Shown here piece by piece: positions 10,033 to 18,808 of a DNA stretch of 64,000 nt (positions are counted from its first letter, which is position 1; each line of letters starts with the position of its first letter). This DNA is from Clostridium sp. DL-VIII. Its GTDB lineage: Bacteria; Bacillota; Clostridia; Clostridiales; Clostridiaceae. The notes beneath the pieces were generated by a model. It searched no databases, was not told where the DNA came from, and was given only the letters and a program-made list of their open reading frames with translations. A program made the position numbers and the translations under genes. The stretch lies in NCBI RefSeq assembly GCF_000230835.1, contig NZ_CM001240.1, positions 1,186,501 to 1,250,500 on the forward strand, in the 5' to 3' direction.

Positions 10033-10713
10033 ATGGAGGCAAAAAGAATTGCTGCAGAAAAAGCAACAGAATATATAAAAAATGGAATGATATTAGGATT
10101 AGGAACTGGTTCTACAGCATATTACATGATTAAAAAGGTTGGAGAACTGGTTGAAAGTGGAATGGATTTAAAAGCAGTTGCAACTTCAAAAGGTACTGAG
10201 AAGTTAGCAAAAGAATTGAAGATTCCATTAGTTAAAATAGATGAAATAGATAGAATTGACTTAGCAATTGATGGTGTTGACGAAATAGATATGGGATTTA
10301 GTGCAATTAAAGGAGGTGGAGGAGCATTATTTAGAGAAAAGATTGTTGCTAATTTAGCTAAAGAAGTAATATGGATTATGGATGATAGTAAATTAGTAGA
10401 CAGTATAGGTGAATTTCCTTTGCCAGTTGAAGTATTACCATATGGCTATACACATGTAATAAGAAAACTTAAAGAATATTCTTTAAGTCCTATAACAAGA
10501 ATGAAATCAAATGAGTTTTTTATAACTGATAATGGTAATTACATTGTTGATTTACACATAGGAAAGCCTATAGATATAGGTAAAATTTATAGTGAAGTTA
10601 AAGAAATACCTGGAGTTTTAGAAGTTGGTTTATTTATAAATATGTGTAATTATATTATTATTGGAACAAGTAATGGAGTTAAAGTTATTAAAAATAAAAA
10701 ACTTGCAAAATAA
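10033..10713 (+). CDS. rpiA: Ribose-5-phosphate isomerase A
   Basis: Interconverts ribose 5-phosphate and ribulose 5-phosphate in the non-oxidative pentose phosphate pathway. Conserved blocks are visible: GLGTGSTAYYMI (phosphate loop, about residue 21), DLAIDGVDEID (about 76) and KGGGGALFREKIV with the catalytic Glu/Lys region (about 93-105). The 226-aa length is typical. TAGGAGG precedes ATG 10033. The next gene starts 58 nt downstream and may be cotranscribed, which is inference. Confidence 0.96.
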   Translation: MEAKRIAAEKATEYIKNGMILGLGTGSTAYYMIKKVGELVESGMDLKAVATSKGTEKLAKELKIPLVKIDEIDRIDLAIDGVDEIDMGFSAIKGGGGALFREKIVANLAKEVIWIMDDSKLVDSIGEFPLPVEVLPYGYTHVIRKLKEYSLSPITRMKSNEFFITDNGNYIVDLHIGKPIDIGKIYSEVKEIPGVLEVGLFINMCNYIIIGTSNGVKVIKNKKLAK

Positions 10714-10771
10714 TATCATTTTAGGAAGTGTACAGGTAAGTACACGAGATATGAATAGGAGATGGATAAAA

Positions 10772-11713
10772 ATGAAATTAGTAATCTTAGAACCATTAGG
10801 GATAAGCAAGGAAAAATTATTGGGAATGGCAAAGGATACCTTAGGCGATAAGTTAGATGTAATATATTATGATACAAGAGTAGAGGATACTGAAACTCTA
10901 ATAGAGAGAAGTAAAGATGCTGATGCTGTAGTGCTTTCTAATCTTCCATATAAAAAAGAAGTAATTGAAAATTGTCCAAATTTGAAAATGATATGTGTAG
11001 CTTTTACTGGGGTGGATCATGTTGCTATGGATTATTGCAAAGAAAGAAACATTACGGTATGTAACTGTGCAGGCTATTCAACAGTTGCGGTTGCGGATTT
11101 AGTATTTGGAATGGTGATTTCTCTGTATAGAAATATAATACCTTGTGATAAGGTAACAAGAGAAGGTGGAACTAAAAATGGACTTGTTGGTTTTGAATTA
11201 GCAGGAAAGAAATTTGGAATTGTTGGTGCAGGTGCAATAGGTGTTAGAACAGCAATGATTGCCAAGGCTTTTGGATGTGAAGTATATGCTTATAGTAGAA
11301 CTAAAAAGGAAATAGAAGGAGTTAAATTTGTGGATTTAGATACATTAATGTCAACTTGTGATATTGTATCACTTCATGTTCCATTAAATGAAAATACTAA
11401 GGGATTAATAAATAAAGAGAACCTATCTTTAATGAAGAAAAATGCAATTTTAATTAATACAGCAAGAGGACCTGTTGTAGATAGCGAAGCTCTTGCGGAA
11501 GCTTTAAACAGCGAAAAAATAGCAGGGGCAGGGGTAGATGTATTTGAAGTTGAACCTCCAATTCCTACTAACCATGTATTATTTGGAGCAAAGAATTTAA
11601 TAGTAACACCTCACGTTGCTTTCGCTACAGCAGAAGCTTTTGAAAAGAGAGCTGTTATTGTTTTTGACAATATTGAAAAATGGCTAAAGGGAACTCCTCA
11701 AAATGTAATGTAA
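10772..11713 (+). CDS. D-isomer-specific 2-hydroxyacid dehydrogenase
   Basis: NAD-dependent dehydrogenase of the phosphoglycerate / D-lactate dehydrogenase superfamily, 313 aa. The nucleotide-binding GAGAIG is near residue 147. The catalytic Arg lies in INTARGPVVD (about 232), Glu in VFEVEPP (about 261) and His in VTPHVAFAT (about 283). There is no ACT regulatory domain, so it is not a typical SerA. The substrate (hydroxypyruvate, glyoxylate, a 2-keto acid or phosphoglycerate) cannot be fixed. The open frame reaches back into rpiA, but MKLVILEPLGI at 10772 starts the family-conserved first strand and follows an AGGAG. Confidence 0.88.
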   Translation: MKLVILEPLGISKEKLLGMAKDTLGDKLDVIYYDTRVEDTETLIERSKDADAVVLSNLPYKKEVIENCPNLKMICVAFTGVDHVAMDYCKERNITVCNCAGYSTVAVADLVFGMVISLYRNIIPCDKVTREGGTKNGLVGFELAGKKFGIVGAGAIGVRTAMIAKAFGCEVYAYSRTKKEIEGVKFVDLDTLMSTCDIVSLHVPLNENTKGLINKENLSLMKKNAILINTARGPVVDSEALAEALNSEKIAGAGVDVFEVEPPIPTNHVLFGAKNLIVTPHVAFATAEAFEKRAVIVFDNIEKWLKGTPQNVM

Positions 11714-11780
11714 AGGTTAGTTGAAAGTTAATAGTTAGGATGAAAAAGCATTAGTACTTTTCTTTCTTTAATTGAATTTT

Positions 11781-11812
11781 TAGAAATCCCTTAAAAGGGA
11801 TTTCTATTTTTT
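11781..11812 (+). terminator. Intrinsic terminator after the dehydrogenase gene
   Basis: TAGAAATCCCTT (11781-11792) pairs perfectly with AAGGGATTTCTA (11795-11806), followed by six T. Pairing near the loop makes the effective stem about 10 bp. Confidence 0.85.
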
Positions 11813-11892
11813 AGCCTAATTTAGCTTATACTTTTATCGATTTAACACCTTTGCCTTAATTTTAATTCATGTTGATGATTTAGCATTATGTT

Positions 11893-12615
11893 TTACCATG
11901 GAACGGTTCCATTTTCATCGAAAAATCCACCTGTAGGGCCATTTTCATCTAGAGTCGCAAGTTTCACTATAATTTCTGCAGCCTGCTGAACAGTCCTGTG
12001 GCCCTTGAAGTCGTTAATTGCCGTAATTGTGTAGCCGGGAGCTGCTGAATTAATCTTAATATTAGTGTCGATTAGTTCTTTTGAGAAAGTTAATGTAAGC
12101 ATATTAACAGCAGATTTGGAAGTATTGTAAGCCAAGGCGTTTAGGCTTTTGTCAACAGGCTTGAGATTGTTTGCAAATGAACCTCTTCCACTAGATATAT
12201 TTACTATCCTGCCTGCAGTAGATTTCATTAATAATGGAAGCATAGCCTTAGTAGCAGCAAACAATCCGAAGAAATTTGTCTCAAAAGTTTCCTTTAGGTC
12301 TTGAGTATCCAACTGGCTTGGTTGTCTTCCTTTCTCGACAGCTATCCCGGCATTATTGATAAGAACGTCAAGAGAACCGTAATTATTTTCTATAAATGTT
12401 GCAGCTTTATCAATAGTATCCTGCTTTGTTACATCAAGCAGAACAAAGTGTGCCTTAATCCCTTCTTTTACAAGAGTTTCTTCAGCTTCTTTACCTCTAT
12501 CACTGCTCCTAGCTCCTAGAAGTACTGTAAACCCCATAGCTCCAAGTTCTTTGGCTGTTTCAAAGCCAATTCCTTGATTAGCTCCTGTAACTAAAACTGT
12601 CCTTGATTTATTCAT
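11893..12615 (-). CDS. Short-chain dehydrogenase/reductase (SDR)
   Basis: Classical SDR oxidoreductase of 240 aa. It shows the NADP(H)-type glycine motif TGANQGIG near the N-terminus, NNAG near residue 85, the catalytic Ser in NISSGRG, and Tyr/Lys in YNTSK. The substrate is unknown. The upstream ATG at 12648 precedes the ribosome site. AAGGAG 10 nt before ATG 12615 gives MNKSRTVLVTG, the usual start just ahead of the Rossmann fold. It is divergently arranged with a WYL-domain regulator across a strong palindrome and is therefore its likely target (inference). Confidence 0.88.
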   Translation of the reverse strand: MNKSRTVLVTGANQGIGFETAKELGAMGFTVLLGARSSDRGKEAEETLVKEGIKAHFVLLDVTKQDTIDKAATFIENNYGSLDVLINNAGIAVEKGRQPSQLDTQDLKETFETNFFGLFAATKAMLPLLMKSTAGRIVNISSGRGSFANNLKPVDKSLNALAYNTSKSAVNMLTLTFSKELIDTNIKINSAAPGYTITAINDFKGHRTVQQAAEIIVKLATLDENGPTGGFFDENGTVPW

Positions 12616-12723
12616 AAATTTATTTCTCCTTCTAAAATTATTATTCATAGATACCGCTTAATTTGCTAAGCATCTATTTGTATATTTTATTATTATCATC
12701 TTGTTGGGTTTATAATAACATAC

Positions 12724-12758
12724 AAAACCTTGACAACTGTATGTCATGGTTTTATATT
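12724..12758 (+). promoter_or_regulatory. Operator-like palindrome overlapping the WYL-regulator promoter
   Basis: AAAACCTTGACA (12724-12735), a 6-nt centre and TGTCATGGTTTT (12742-12753) form a 12-bp inverted repeat with one mismatch. The same bases hold a promoter reading rightwards: TTGACA (12730-12735), 17-nt spacer, TATATT (12753-12758). The palindrome therefore covers the -35 box and spacer. It lies in the 176-bp region shared with the divergent SDR gene. A regulator dimer bound here would control its own gene and possibly the SDR gene. Confidence 0.65.
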
Positions 12759-12791
12759 AATGTCAAAAATATTTTATTTGAGGTGGTATAA

Positions 12792-13724
12792 GTGAAAATT
12801 GCTAGATTAATATCAATTATTATGGTATTGCTTGAACATAGAAAAGTAAGTGCCACAAAGCTTGCTGAGATGTTTGAAGTCACACCGCGAACAATATATA
12901 GAGATATAGAAACAATAAACTTAGCAGGTATTCCGATTATTTCTTATCCTGGTGTTAACGGCGGTATTAGTATTATGGAAGAATATAAGATAGAAAAAAA
13001 GATCTTTACAATTTCAGATATAACAGAGCTATTAATAGGACTTGGGAGTGTTCATTCACTCCTTCCAAGTGAAGAAATAATTAATATAATTGCAAAAGTG
13101 AAAGGTCTAGTTCCAGCAGAACAAATTAAAGATATTGAATCAAAATCTGACCAAGTTGCTATTGATCATTCCCCTTGGTTTGAAAATAAAACCACAAAAC
13201 TATATGTTCAAAAAATCAAAATTGCTATTCGTGAAAATAAATTTATATCTTTTAATTATTTTGATCGAGTGGGTAATAAGAGTCAAAGAAAAATCGAACC
13301 ATATAAATTATTCTTTAAAAATTTAAACTGGTTCATCCATGGCTACTGCACTACCAAAAAGGATTTTCGAGTTTTTAGACTATCCCATATGTCATCGCTT
13401 GAAGTACTTAATGAAAAATTTTTTTTAAGAGAGTTTGATTATGAATCCCTTAATGAACCATTTGGAACAGATAGAGAAATTATTAGAATTAAAGTTCTTA
13501 TTGATGAATCAATAAAAGATTTAATGATAGAATTTTGTGGGAAAGACAATGTTGAGCCTTTCAAAAATAATAAATTTATAGCTTACCTTCCATTTGTAGA
13601 AGATGATTATTGGTATAGTATCATACTTCACTTTGGTGATAAATGTGAATGTCTTGAACCAGAAAATATTAGATTAGAAGTCATCCGAAGACTTGAAGAT
13701 ACATTGGCAATTTATAAAAAATAA
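12792..13724 (+). CDS. YafY-type HTH / WYL-domain transcriptional regulator
   Basis: A 310-aa DNA-binding protein. An N-terminal DeoR-like winged helix (about residues 1-60) has the recognition segment VTPRTIYRDIETI. A middle WYL domain (about 140-210) contains ISFNYFDRVG, RKIEPYKL and WFIHGYC. A C-terminal WCX extension completes it. WYL proteins usually sense a ligand or nucleic acid. The GTG start follows GAGGTGG. It is divergent from the SDR gene with an operator-like palindrome on its own promoter, so autoregulation is likely. Confidence 0.88.
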   Translation: MKIARLISIIMVLLEHRKVSATKLAEMFEVTPRTIYRDIETINLAGIPIISYPGVNGGISIMEEYKIEKKIFTISDITELLIGLGSVHSLLPSEEIINIIAKVKGLVPAEQIKDIESKSDQVAIDHSPWFENKTTKLYVQKIKIAIRENKFISFNYFDRVGNKSQRKIEPYKLFFKNLNWFIHGYCTTKKDFRVFRLSHMSSLEVLNEKFFLREFDYESLNEPFGTDREIIRIKVLIDESIKDLMIEFCGKDNVEPFKNNKFIAYLPFVEDDYWYSIILHFGDKCECLEPENIRLEVIRRLEDTLAIYKK

Positions 13725-13952
13725 GTTTATAGATAATAACCTGTATATAAACTATTGATATAAGTATGCTTGAAAGTAGATTTACCTTTACATTTTTTTT
13801 ATATTTTTTTATAAAATTTTTAAAATTGTTTTAAGGGATTTTTAAAGTTGGATTTTATAATGAACTCATAACATCAAGGAAAAATACTAAGATACTTAAG
13901 CAGACAATGGATGCGAGTAGAGTTTTCTTGAAAATATTAGGAGGCGTTATAA

Positions 13953-14621
13953 ATGAATAAAATTAAAGTATTATACGATGTTTTTAAGACTATGAAGGAA
14001 AAAGAAGTTTTCAAAGGGAATATAAAGCTAGAAGCAGCAAAAGGAGATGTGAAAGTATTATCTTTTTCTAATGAATTTGAAACTAATACTAAAAGTGGAG
14101 AAACAAAAGCTAATATAAATGTTGATTTAGATGCTGAGGGTAAAAAAGTAAAACATGAAAGTAATTCAGAATTTAATATAAAGGATTGTCCACATCATGG
14201 ATTCCACAGAGGAATGCATATGCATAATCATGGAATGCATGGTCACGGTGGAATAAAGGGAGGCCTTTCAAAAATTACTTTTATGTTGAATCTATTAAAT
14301 AATGTACAAGTTGAAGAGAAGGATGAAAAAACTATAATATCTTTAGAATTGAAAGAAGTATTCAAGGAAATCAAAGATATGCATAAAGAATTCCATGAGG
14401 GAATAGATAAGGAAAAGTTGATGGAGCATATAAAACAAATGAATGAAGGCAGTGATAAAGATTTTCACAAGCATCATGAATTTATAAAGAAATTGTTATT
14501 TTCTGAAGATAGTGATGCTAAGCTAAAAATATACGCAAATAAAAATAATGAAGTTGAAAAAGTTGAAATTTCGTCTACAGGTGAGAGTGCTGTAAATGGA
14601 GCGTTAGATCTACTTTGGTAA
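13953..14621 (+). CDS. Histidine-rich protein of unknown function
   Basis: A 222-aa, soluble-looking, Lys/Glu-rich protein with no signal peptide and no family I recognise. Residues 79-100 contain one Cys, eight His and several Met/Gly (a CPHH ... HMHNHGMHGHGG pattern), a plausible metal-binding loop. Further His pairs lie at about 150-155 and 172-178. The flanking halves read as beta-strand-rich N- and C-termini around a helical middle, a rough impression only. TAGGAGG precedes ATG 13953. It lies directly upstream of a sensor kinase whose N-terminus is also His-rich. A shared role in metal or pH sensing is inference. Confidence 0.7.
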   Translation: MNKIKVLYDVFKTMKEKEVFKGNIKLEAAKGDVKVLSFSNEFETNTKSGETKANINVDLDAEGKKVKHESNSEFNIKDCPHHGFHRGMHMHNHGMHGHGGIKGGLSKITFMLNLLNNVQVEEKDEKTIISLELKEVFKEIKDMHKEFHEGIDKEKLMEHIKQMNEGSDKDFHKHHEFIKKLLFSEDSDAKLKIYANKNNEVEKVEISSTGESAVNGALDLLW

Positions 14622-14645
14622 GTTAATAAGAATCAATTAACTTAT

Positions 14646-14766
14646 AAAATGCACATCTATAATGAATATAAGTGCATTTTAGGGCTTTCTTGAGAGTAGT
14701 AGCAGAATCATTATAAAATATATAAAAAGAGTAACATCCATAAGGTGAATATGAATGTTGCTCTTT
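14646..14766 (+). terminator. Two consecutive hairpins after the His-rich gene
   Basis: AAAATGCAC (14646-14654) pairs with GTGCATTTT (14672-14680). AAAGAGTAACAT (14726-14737) pairs with ATGTTGCTCTTT (14755-14766, one G-T wobble). Both could stop transcription before the two-component genes. A weak promoter, TTATCA (14805) - 18 nt - TATAAT (14829), then precedes the kinase. Confidence 0.55.
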
Positions 14767-14871
14767 ATTAGGATTATTAATATGTGAGTTTAATGTAATT
14801 TAATTTATCAAAAGGTAATTTGCAATGTTATAATCATTGTAACAATTAAAATTTATTTCAAGGTGGTGGAC

Positions 14872-16116
14872 GTGATTAGAAGACTTAAAAGAAAAATTCA
14901 TTCTCATTTTCGTCATAAATTTGATGAAGAACATCGGGAATATTTTGAAAAGCTTAATGAATTGCATAAACTGCGTAATGAATTAGTTTATGAGCATCAA
15001 AAATTACATCATGAATCTCATCATAAACAATTTAATGAATTTAATAGAATACATAGATATTTAAGATGGATGCGTCCAACGGGAATCTTAATAAGTATAC
15101 TACTTGTTTTTTCTATATTTAAATTCGTAGATATAAAGGCAGTTACCATATTCTTTGCAGTAATTTTTGTTGTTCATCAGAGTTCTCATATATATGTCAC
15201 TATGAAAATGGAAAAAAGAATTATGAAACCCATAGAAAAATTAAAAGATGGTGTTGAGCAGATAGCTAGAGGTAATTATGATATAAAAATTGATAATGAT
15301 GTATATAATGAAATTGGAATTTTAATATATGATTTTAATAAAATGGCTGAAACTTTAAAGCAGTCTGAAGAAATGAAGCGGGAATATGAAGAAAATAGAA
15401 AAGCACTTATAGCAAATATTTCTCACGATTTAAAAACGCCGATTACCTCAATTAATGGATATATTGAGGCATTGGTAGATGGTGTTGTAACCTCACCAGA
15501 TAAGGTAAATAATTATCTGAATATAATTCATAATAATGCTATTTATATAAACAATCTTATTGACGATTTATTTTTATTTTCAAAATTAGATATGCAGAAA
15601 TTAGATTTTAATTTTGAAGTAGTTAAGCTTAGACCATTTATGAATGATCTTATGGAAGAATTTGATTTCATCCTTAAAGAAAAAAATATTAAATTTAAAT
15701 TTGAAGACAGGTTATCTAAACAATTAGAGGTTAACATAGATGGAAAAAGAATATATCAAGTTATTAGAAATGTTATAGGAAATGCTATGAAATATGGAAG
15801 GCAGGAAGATGCGATAATTCAAGTAGAATTAAGTAGTAATAATGAATGGATTAAAATAGAAATTAAGGATAATGGACCTGGAATTCCAGAAGATAAACTT
15901 TCTAATATATTTAATAGATTTTATCGTATAGATACAGAACGTACAAAAGATTTTATGAGCACAGGTTTAGGTCTTGCAATTGCAAAGGAAATGGTAGAAG
16001 CTCATGGAGGAAAAATTTATGCATCTAGCATCATTGAAAAAGGAAGTACGTTTACTATAGAGCTCCCAGTAAATAATAAAAAGGAGGAAGTACATGAAAC
16101 AAATATTAATTATTGA
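14872..16116 (+). CDS. HAMP-containing sensor histidine kinase with His-rich N-terminus
   Basis: Membrane two-component kinase of about 414 aa. The first 60-65 residues, predicted cytoplasmic, contain 11 His (clusters HSHFRH and HHESHH). Two membrane helices follow with almost no outside loop, then a HAMP, a HisKA domain with ISHDLKTPITS (phosphoacceptor His) and an HATPase domain with NAMKYG, DNGPGIP and STGLGLAIAKEM. Lack of an extracellular domain and the histidine cluster suggest sensing at the inner face, perhaps of metal ions. GTG 14872 follows AAGGTGG by 5 nt and is preferred over the GTG at 14863, which lies inside that site. It overlaps the regulator gene by 23 nt, so the pair is cotranscribed and translationally coupled. 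Confidence 0.9.
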   Translation: MIRRLKRKIHSHFRHKFDEEHREYFEKLNELHKLRNELVYEHQKLHHESHHKQFNEFNRIHRYLRWMRPTGILISILLVFSIFKFVDIKAVTIFFAVIFVVHQSSHIYVTMKMEKRIMKPIEKLKDGVEQIARGNYDIKIDNDVYNEIGILIYDFNKMAETLKQSEEMKREYEENRKALIANISHDLKTPITSINGYIEALVDGVVTSPDKVNNYLNIIHNNAIYINNLIDDLFLFSKLDMQKLDFNFEVVKLRPFMNDLMEEFDFILKEKNIKFKFEDRLSKQLEVNIDGKRIYQVIRNVIGNAMKYGRQEDAIIQVELSSNNEWIKIEIKDNGPGIPEDKLSNIFNRFYRIDTERTKDFMSTGLGLAIAKEMVEAHGGKIYASSIIEKGSTFTIELPVNNKKEEVHETNINY

Positions 16117-16780
16117 AGATGATATAAATATTGCAGAATTAGAAAAAGAATATCTCCAATTAAATGGATATAAGGTTGAAATAGTTCAAGATGGAAGTCA
16201 AGGCTTAAAGAGAGCCCTTACGGGGATATTTGATCTTATTATCGTCGATTTAATGCTTCCAGGTAAAGATGGATATTCAATAGTAGAAGAGATTAGAAAA
16301 AAATATGAAATACCTATAATAATTGTATCAGCAAGAAGTGAAGATATTGATAAGATAAAGGGCCTGGGTTTTGGAGCAGATGATTATTTAACAAAGCCCT
16401 TTAGTCCAGCAGAATTAGTAGCTAGAATAAAATCGCATATAATCAGATATGAAAGGTTATCTGGAAAGAAAACACAAGTTAGCATTATTAGCCATAAAGC
16501 TTTAGAGATAATGACTGATTCACATAAAGTTTTTATAAATGGAAAAGAAGTTATTCTTACAACAAAAGAGTATGAACTCATGGTTTTTCTAGCTTCTAAT
16601 CCTAATATAGTTTTTACTAAGGAACAATTATTTGATAAAATATGGGGAGAAGAGTACTATGGAGATACAGCTACTGTAGCGGTTCATATACAGAAGCTTA
16701 GAAAGAAGATTGAAAAGGATCCTGGAAATCCAGAATACATAGAAACGCTTTGGGGAACAGGGTATAGGTTTAACTCATAG
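16094..16780 (+). CDS. OmpR/PhoB-family response regulator
   Basis: DNA-binding partner of the preceding kinase, 228 aa. The receiver domain has the acidic pair IEDD (about 8-9), the phosphoacceptor Asp in LIIVDLMLPG (about 51) and Lys in LTKPF (about 100). The C-terminal winged helix (about 130-228) includes LTTKEYELMVFLA and TVAVHIQKLRKKIE. GGAGG precedes ATG 16094 inside the end of the kinase gene. The target genes are unknown. The neighbouring His-rich gene is the first candidate. Confidence 0.95.
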   Translation: MKQILIIEDDINIAELEKEYLQLNGYKVEIVQDGSQGLKRALTGIFDLIIVDLMLPGKDGYSIVEEIRKKYEIPIIIVSARSEDIDKIKGLGFGADDYLTKPFSPAELVARIKSHIIRYERLSGKKTQVSIISHKALEIMTDSHKVFINGKEVILTTKEYELMVFLASNPNIVFTKEQLFDKIWGEEYYGDTATVAVHIQKLRKKIEKDPGNPEYIETLWGTGYRFNS

Positions 16781-16893
16781 AATTATATATGCTGCAATAA
16801 TAAAATTAAATTATAGAAAAAGTTTATATAATGACTATTATTTTAATAATTATCTACGAAATTGGGTAAGATGAAAATAATTAGAGTTCATTG

Positions 16894-16936
16894 AAAGCTA
16901 TCTTAGAATGAAAAATAATTTTAAGATAGCTTTTTT
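16894..16936 (+). terminator. Intrinsic terminator after the response regulator gene
   Basis: AAAGCTATCTTA (16894-16905) pairs perfectly with TAAGATAGCTTT (16922-16933), followed by more T. The rest of the 316-bp gap before the cardiolipin synthase gene is AT-rich with no other recognisable element. Confidence 0.8.
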
Positions 16937-17099
16937 AGTGAGGTTTTAGAGGTATAAGTCACAATCAAGTCGTTAATTTATTTAATATACCTTCGCAATA
17001 TATTAGATTATTATGATAAAATAATATGAGAGCATAAAAAAAATAAGAGATATTTGGTAAACTGAATAAAGATATGTCATAAAATAAGGAAGTGAATTG

Positions 17100-18536
17100 A
17101 TGAATATATTCTTAGGCTTAACAGTTATAATCTTAATTTTAAATACGCTTCTTTCTCTATCGTTAATCTTTATAGAGAGAAAAGATCCTACCACAACATG
17201 GGCATGGCTTTTAATAGTTATGGTTTTACCAGGCTTAGGATTTATTATTTATATTCTTCTTGGACAAAATTTAAGCAGACAGAAGATTTTCAAAAAGAAA
17301 ATAAAATTTGATGAGAATAAAAGAAAAAACTTAAGTGATAAATATGAAATAGGCAATGATGATTGTCATCATGTAAGGGAGAGATTTCTCGATTTAATAA
17401 ATATGAATTTCAACCATTCAGGGGCAAGGCTCACAACTAATAATAGAGTTAATGTATATGTAAATGGTGAAGATAAATTTAAACAATTAATAGAAGACAT
17501 AAAAAATGCAAAGAAATATATTCATATTGAATATTATATTTTTAAGAATGATATACTTGGAAAAAGTATAATAGATGAACTTACAAAAAAAGCAAAAAGC
17601 GGTCTGGAAGTTAGACTATTAGTAGATAGTATGGGTTCAAGAAAATTAACGAAAAAAGCACTTAAAGAGTATATTCATGCTGGAGGAAAGTTTTCGATAT
17701 TTTTCCCAGGAATTTTACCACATCTTAATACACGTATAAATTATAGAAATCACAGAAAAATTGTTGTTATTGATGGTAAATTTGGATATGTAGGTGGATT
17801 TAATGTTGGAAAAGAATATATAAATAAAGATCCTGAAGTTGGTTTTTGGAGAGATACACATGTGAGAATACAGGGTGAAGCGGTTGATTATTTAAATGAA
17901 AGATTCTTGCTTGACTGGTGCCATGCTTCTGAGGAAGATATAGAGAATTATGAAAATTATTCAGAAGAATTTAGCGAAGATTTTGGTGATGTAGGCATGC
18001 AAATTGTAACAAGCGGACCTGACCATAAGGAAGAATATATTAGGAATGCATATTTAAAGCTGATTAATAATGCTAAAAATAATTTATATTTAGAAACTCC
18101 ATATCTTGTACCGGATGGACCAATATTAGAATCATTAAAAATCTCAGCGTTATCAGGAGTAGATGTTAGAATTATAATACCAGGAAAACCAGATCATTTC
18201 TTTATGAAGTGGGCGGCAAGCTCATATATAGGTGAGTTATTAGAAGCAGGAATAAAGGTCTATAATTATGAAAAAGGTTTTATCCATTCAAAAACTATAG
18301 TTGCCGATGGTGCAGTAATGAGTATAGGAACAGCTAATATGGATATCAGGAGTTTTAAGCTTAATTTTGAGGTAAATGCATTTATTTTTGATAATAGAAT
18401 TGCAAGAGATGGAGAAATTGAATTTATGAAAGATATTAAAGATTCTGAGGAAATAACAAAGGAAATATATGATAACAGAAGCATTTCACTTAGAATCAAA
18501 GAATCTTTAATTAGATTAGTATCTCCAATACTATAG
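17100..18536 (+). CDS. cls: Cardiolipin synthase (phospholipase D family)
   Basis: Condenses phosphatidylglycerol into cardiolipin at the membrane. Two N-terminal membrane helices (about residues 3-22 and 36-55) flank the family sequence ERKDPTTTWAWLL. Two PLD catalytic HxK(x)4D motifs follow: NHRKIVVIDG near residue 217 and HSKTIVADG near residue 395, each followed by the G-N partner motif (GGFNVG, GTANMDIRS). The 478-aa length is typical. ATG 17100 is chosen over the adjacent TTG because AAGGAAG is better spaced from it. It appears monocistronic between terminators. Confidence 0.95.
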   Translation: MNIFLGLTVIILILNTLLSLSLIFIERKDPTTTWAWLLIVMVLPGLGFIIYILLGQNLSRQKIFKKKIKFDENKRKNLSDKYEIGNDDCHHVRERFLDLINMNFNHSGARLTTNNRVNVYVNGEDKFKQLIEDIKNAKKYIHIEYYIFKNDILGKSIIDELTKKAKSGLEVRLLVDSMGSRKLTKKALKEYIHAGGKFSIFFPGILPHLNTRINYRNHRKIVVIDGKFGYVGGFNVGKEYINKDPEVGFWRDTHVRIQGEAVDYLNERFLLDWCHASEEDIENYENYSEEFSEDFGDVGMQIVTSGPDHKEEYIRNAYLKLINNAKNNLYLETPYLVPDGPILESLKISALSGVDVRIIIPGKPDHFFMKWAASSYIGELLEAGIKVYNYEKGFIHSKTIVADGAVMSIGTANMDIRSFKLNFEVNAFIFDNRIARDGEIEFMKDIKDSEEITKEIYDNRSISLRIKESLIRLVSPIL

Positions 18537-18590
18537 GCATTTAATATGTCTTCATTATTTATTTAAATTATAAATAGAATGAATAAAAAG

Positions 18591-18621
18591 ATGGTTTCTC
18601 AATAAAGAAATCATTTTTTTA
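18591..18621 (+). terminator. Intrinsic terminator after cls
   Basis: ATGGTTTCT (18591-18599) pairs with AGAAATCAT (18606-18614, one G-T), followed by a seven-T run. Confidence 0.7.
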
Positions 18622-18808
18622 TTCTTTAAGGAATTAATGATAAATTAGGAATCTATGTATAACTTATAAAAAAGCTTGACTATACCTAAGTTAAGATATA
18701 AATTATAAGCTATGATAAACAAAAGATATGAAAAAATATAGCCTTTGAATATTGAGATGAATTATCCATAATACGCTATTTTCATATACTTTGGATAGGA
18801 GCAGTATT

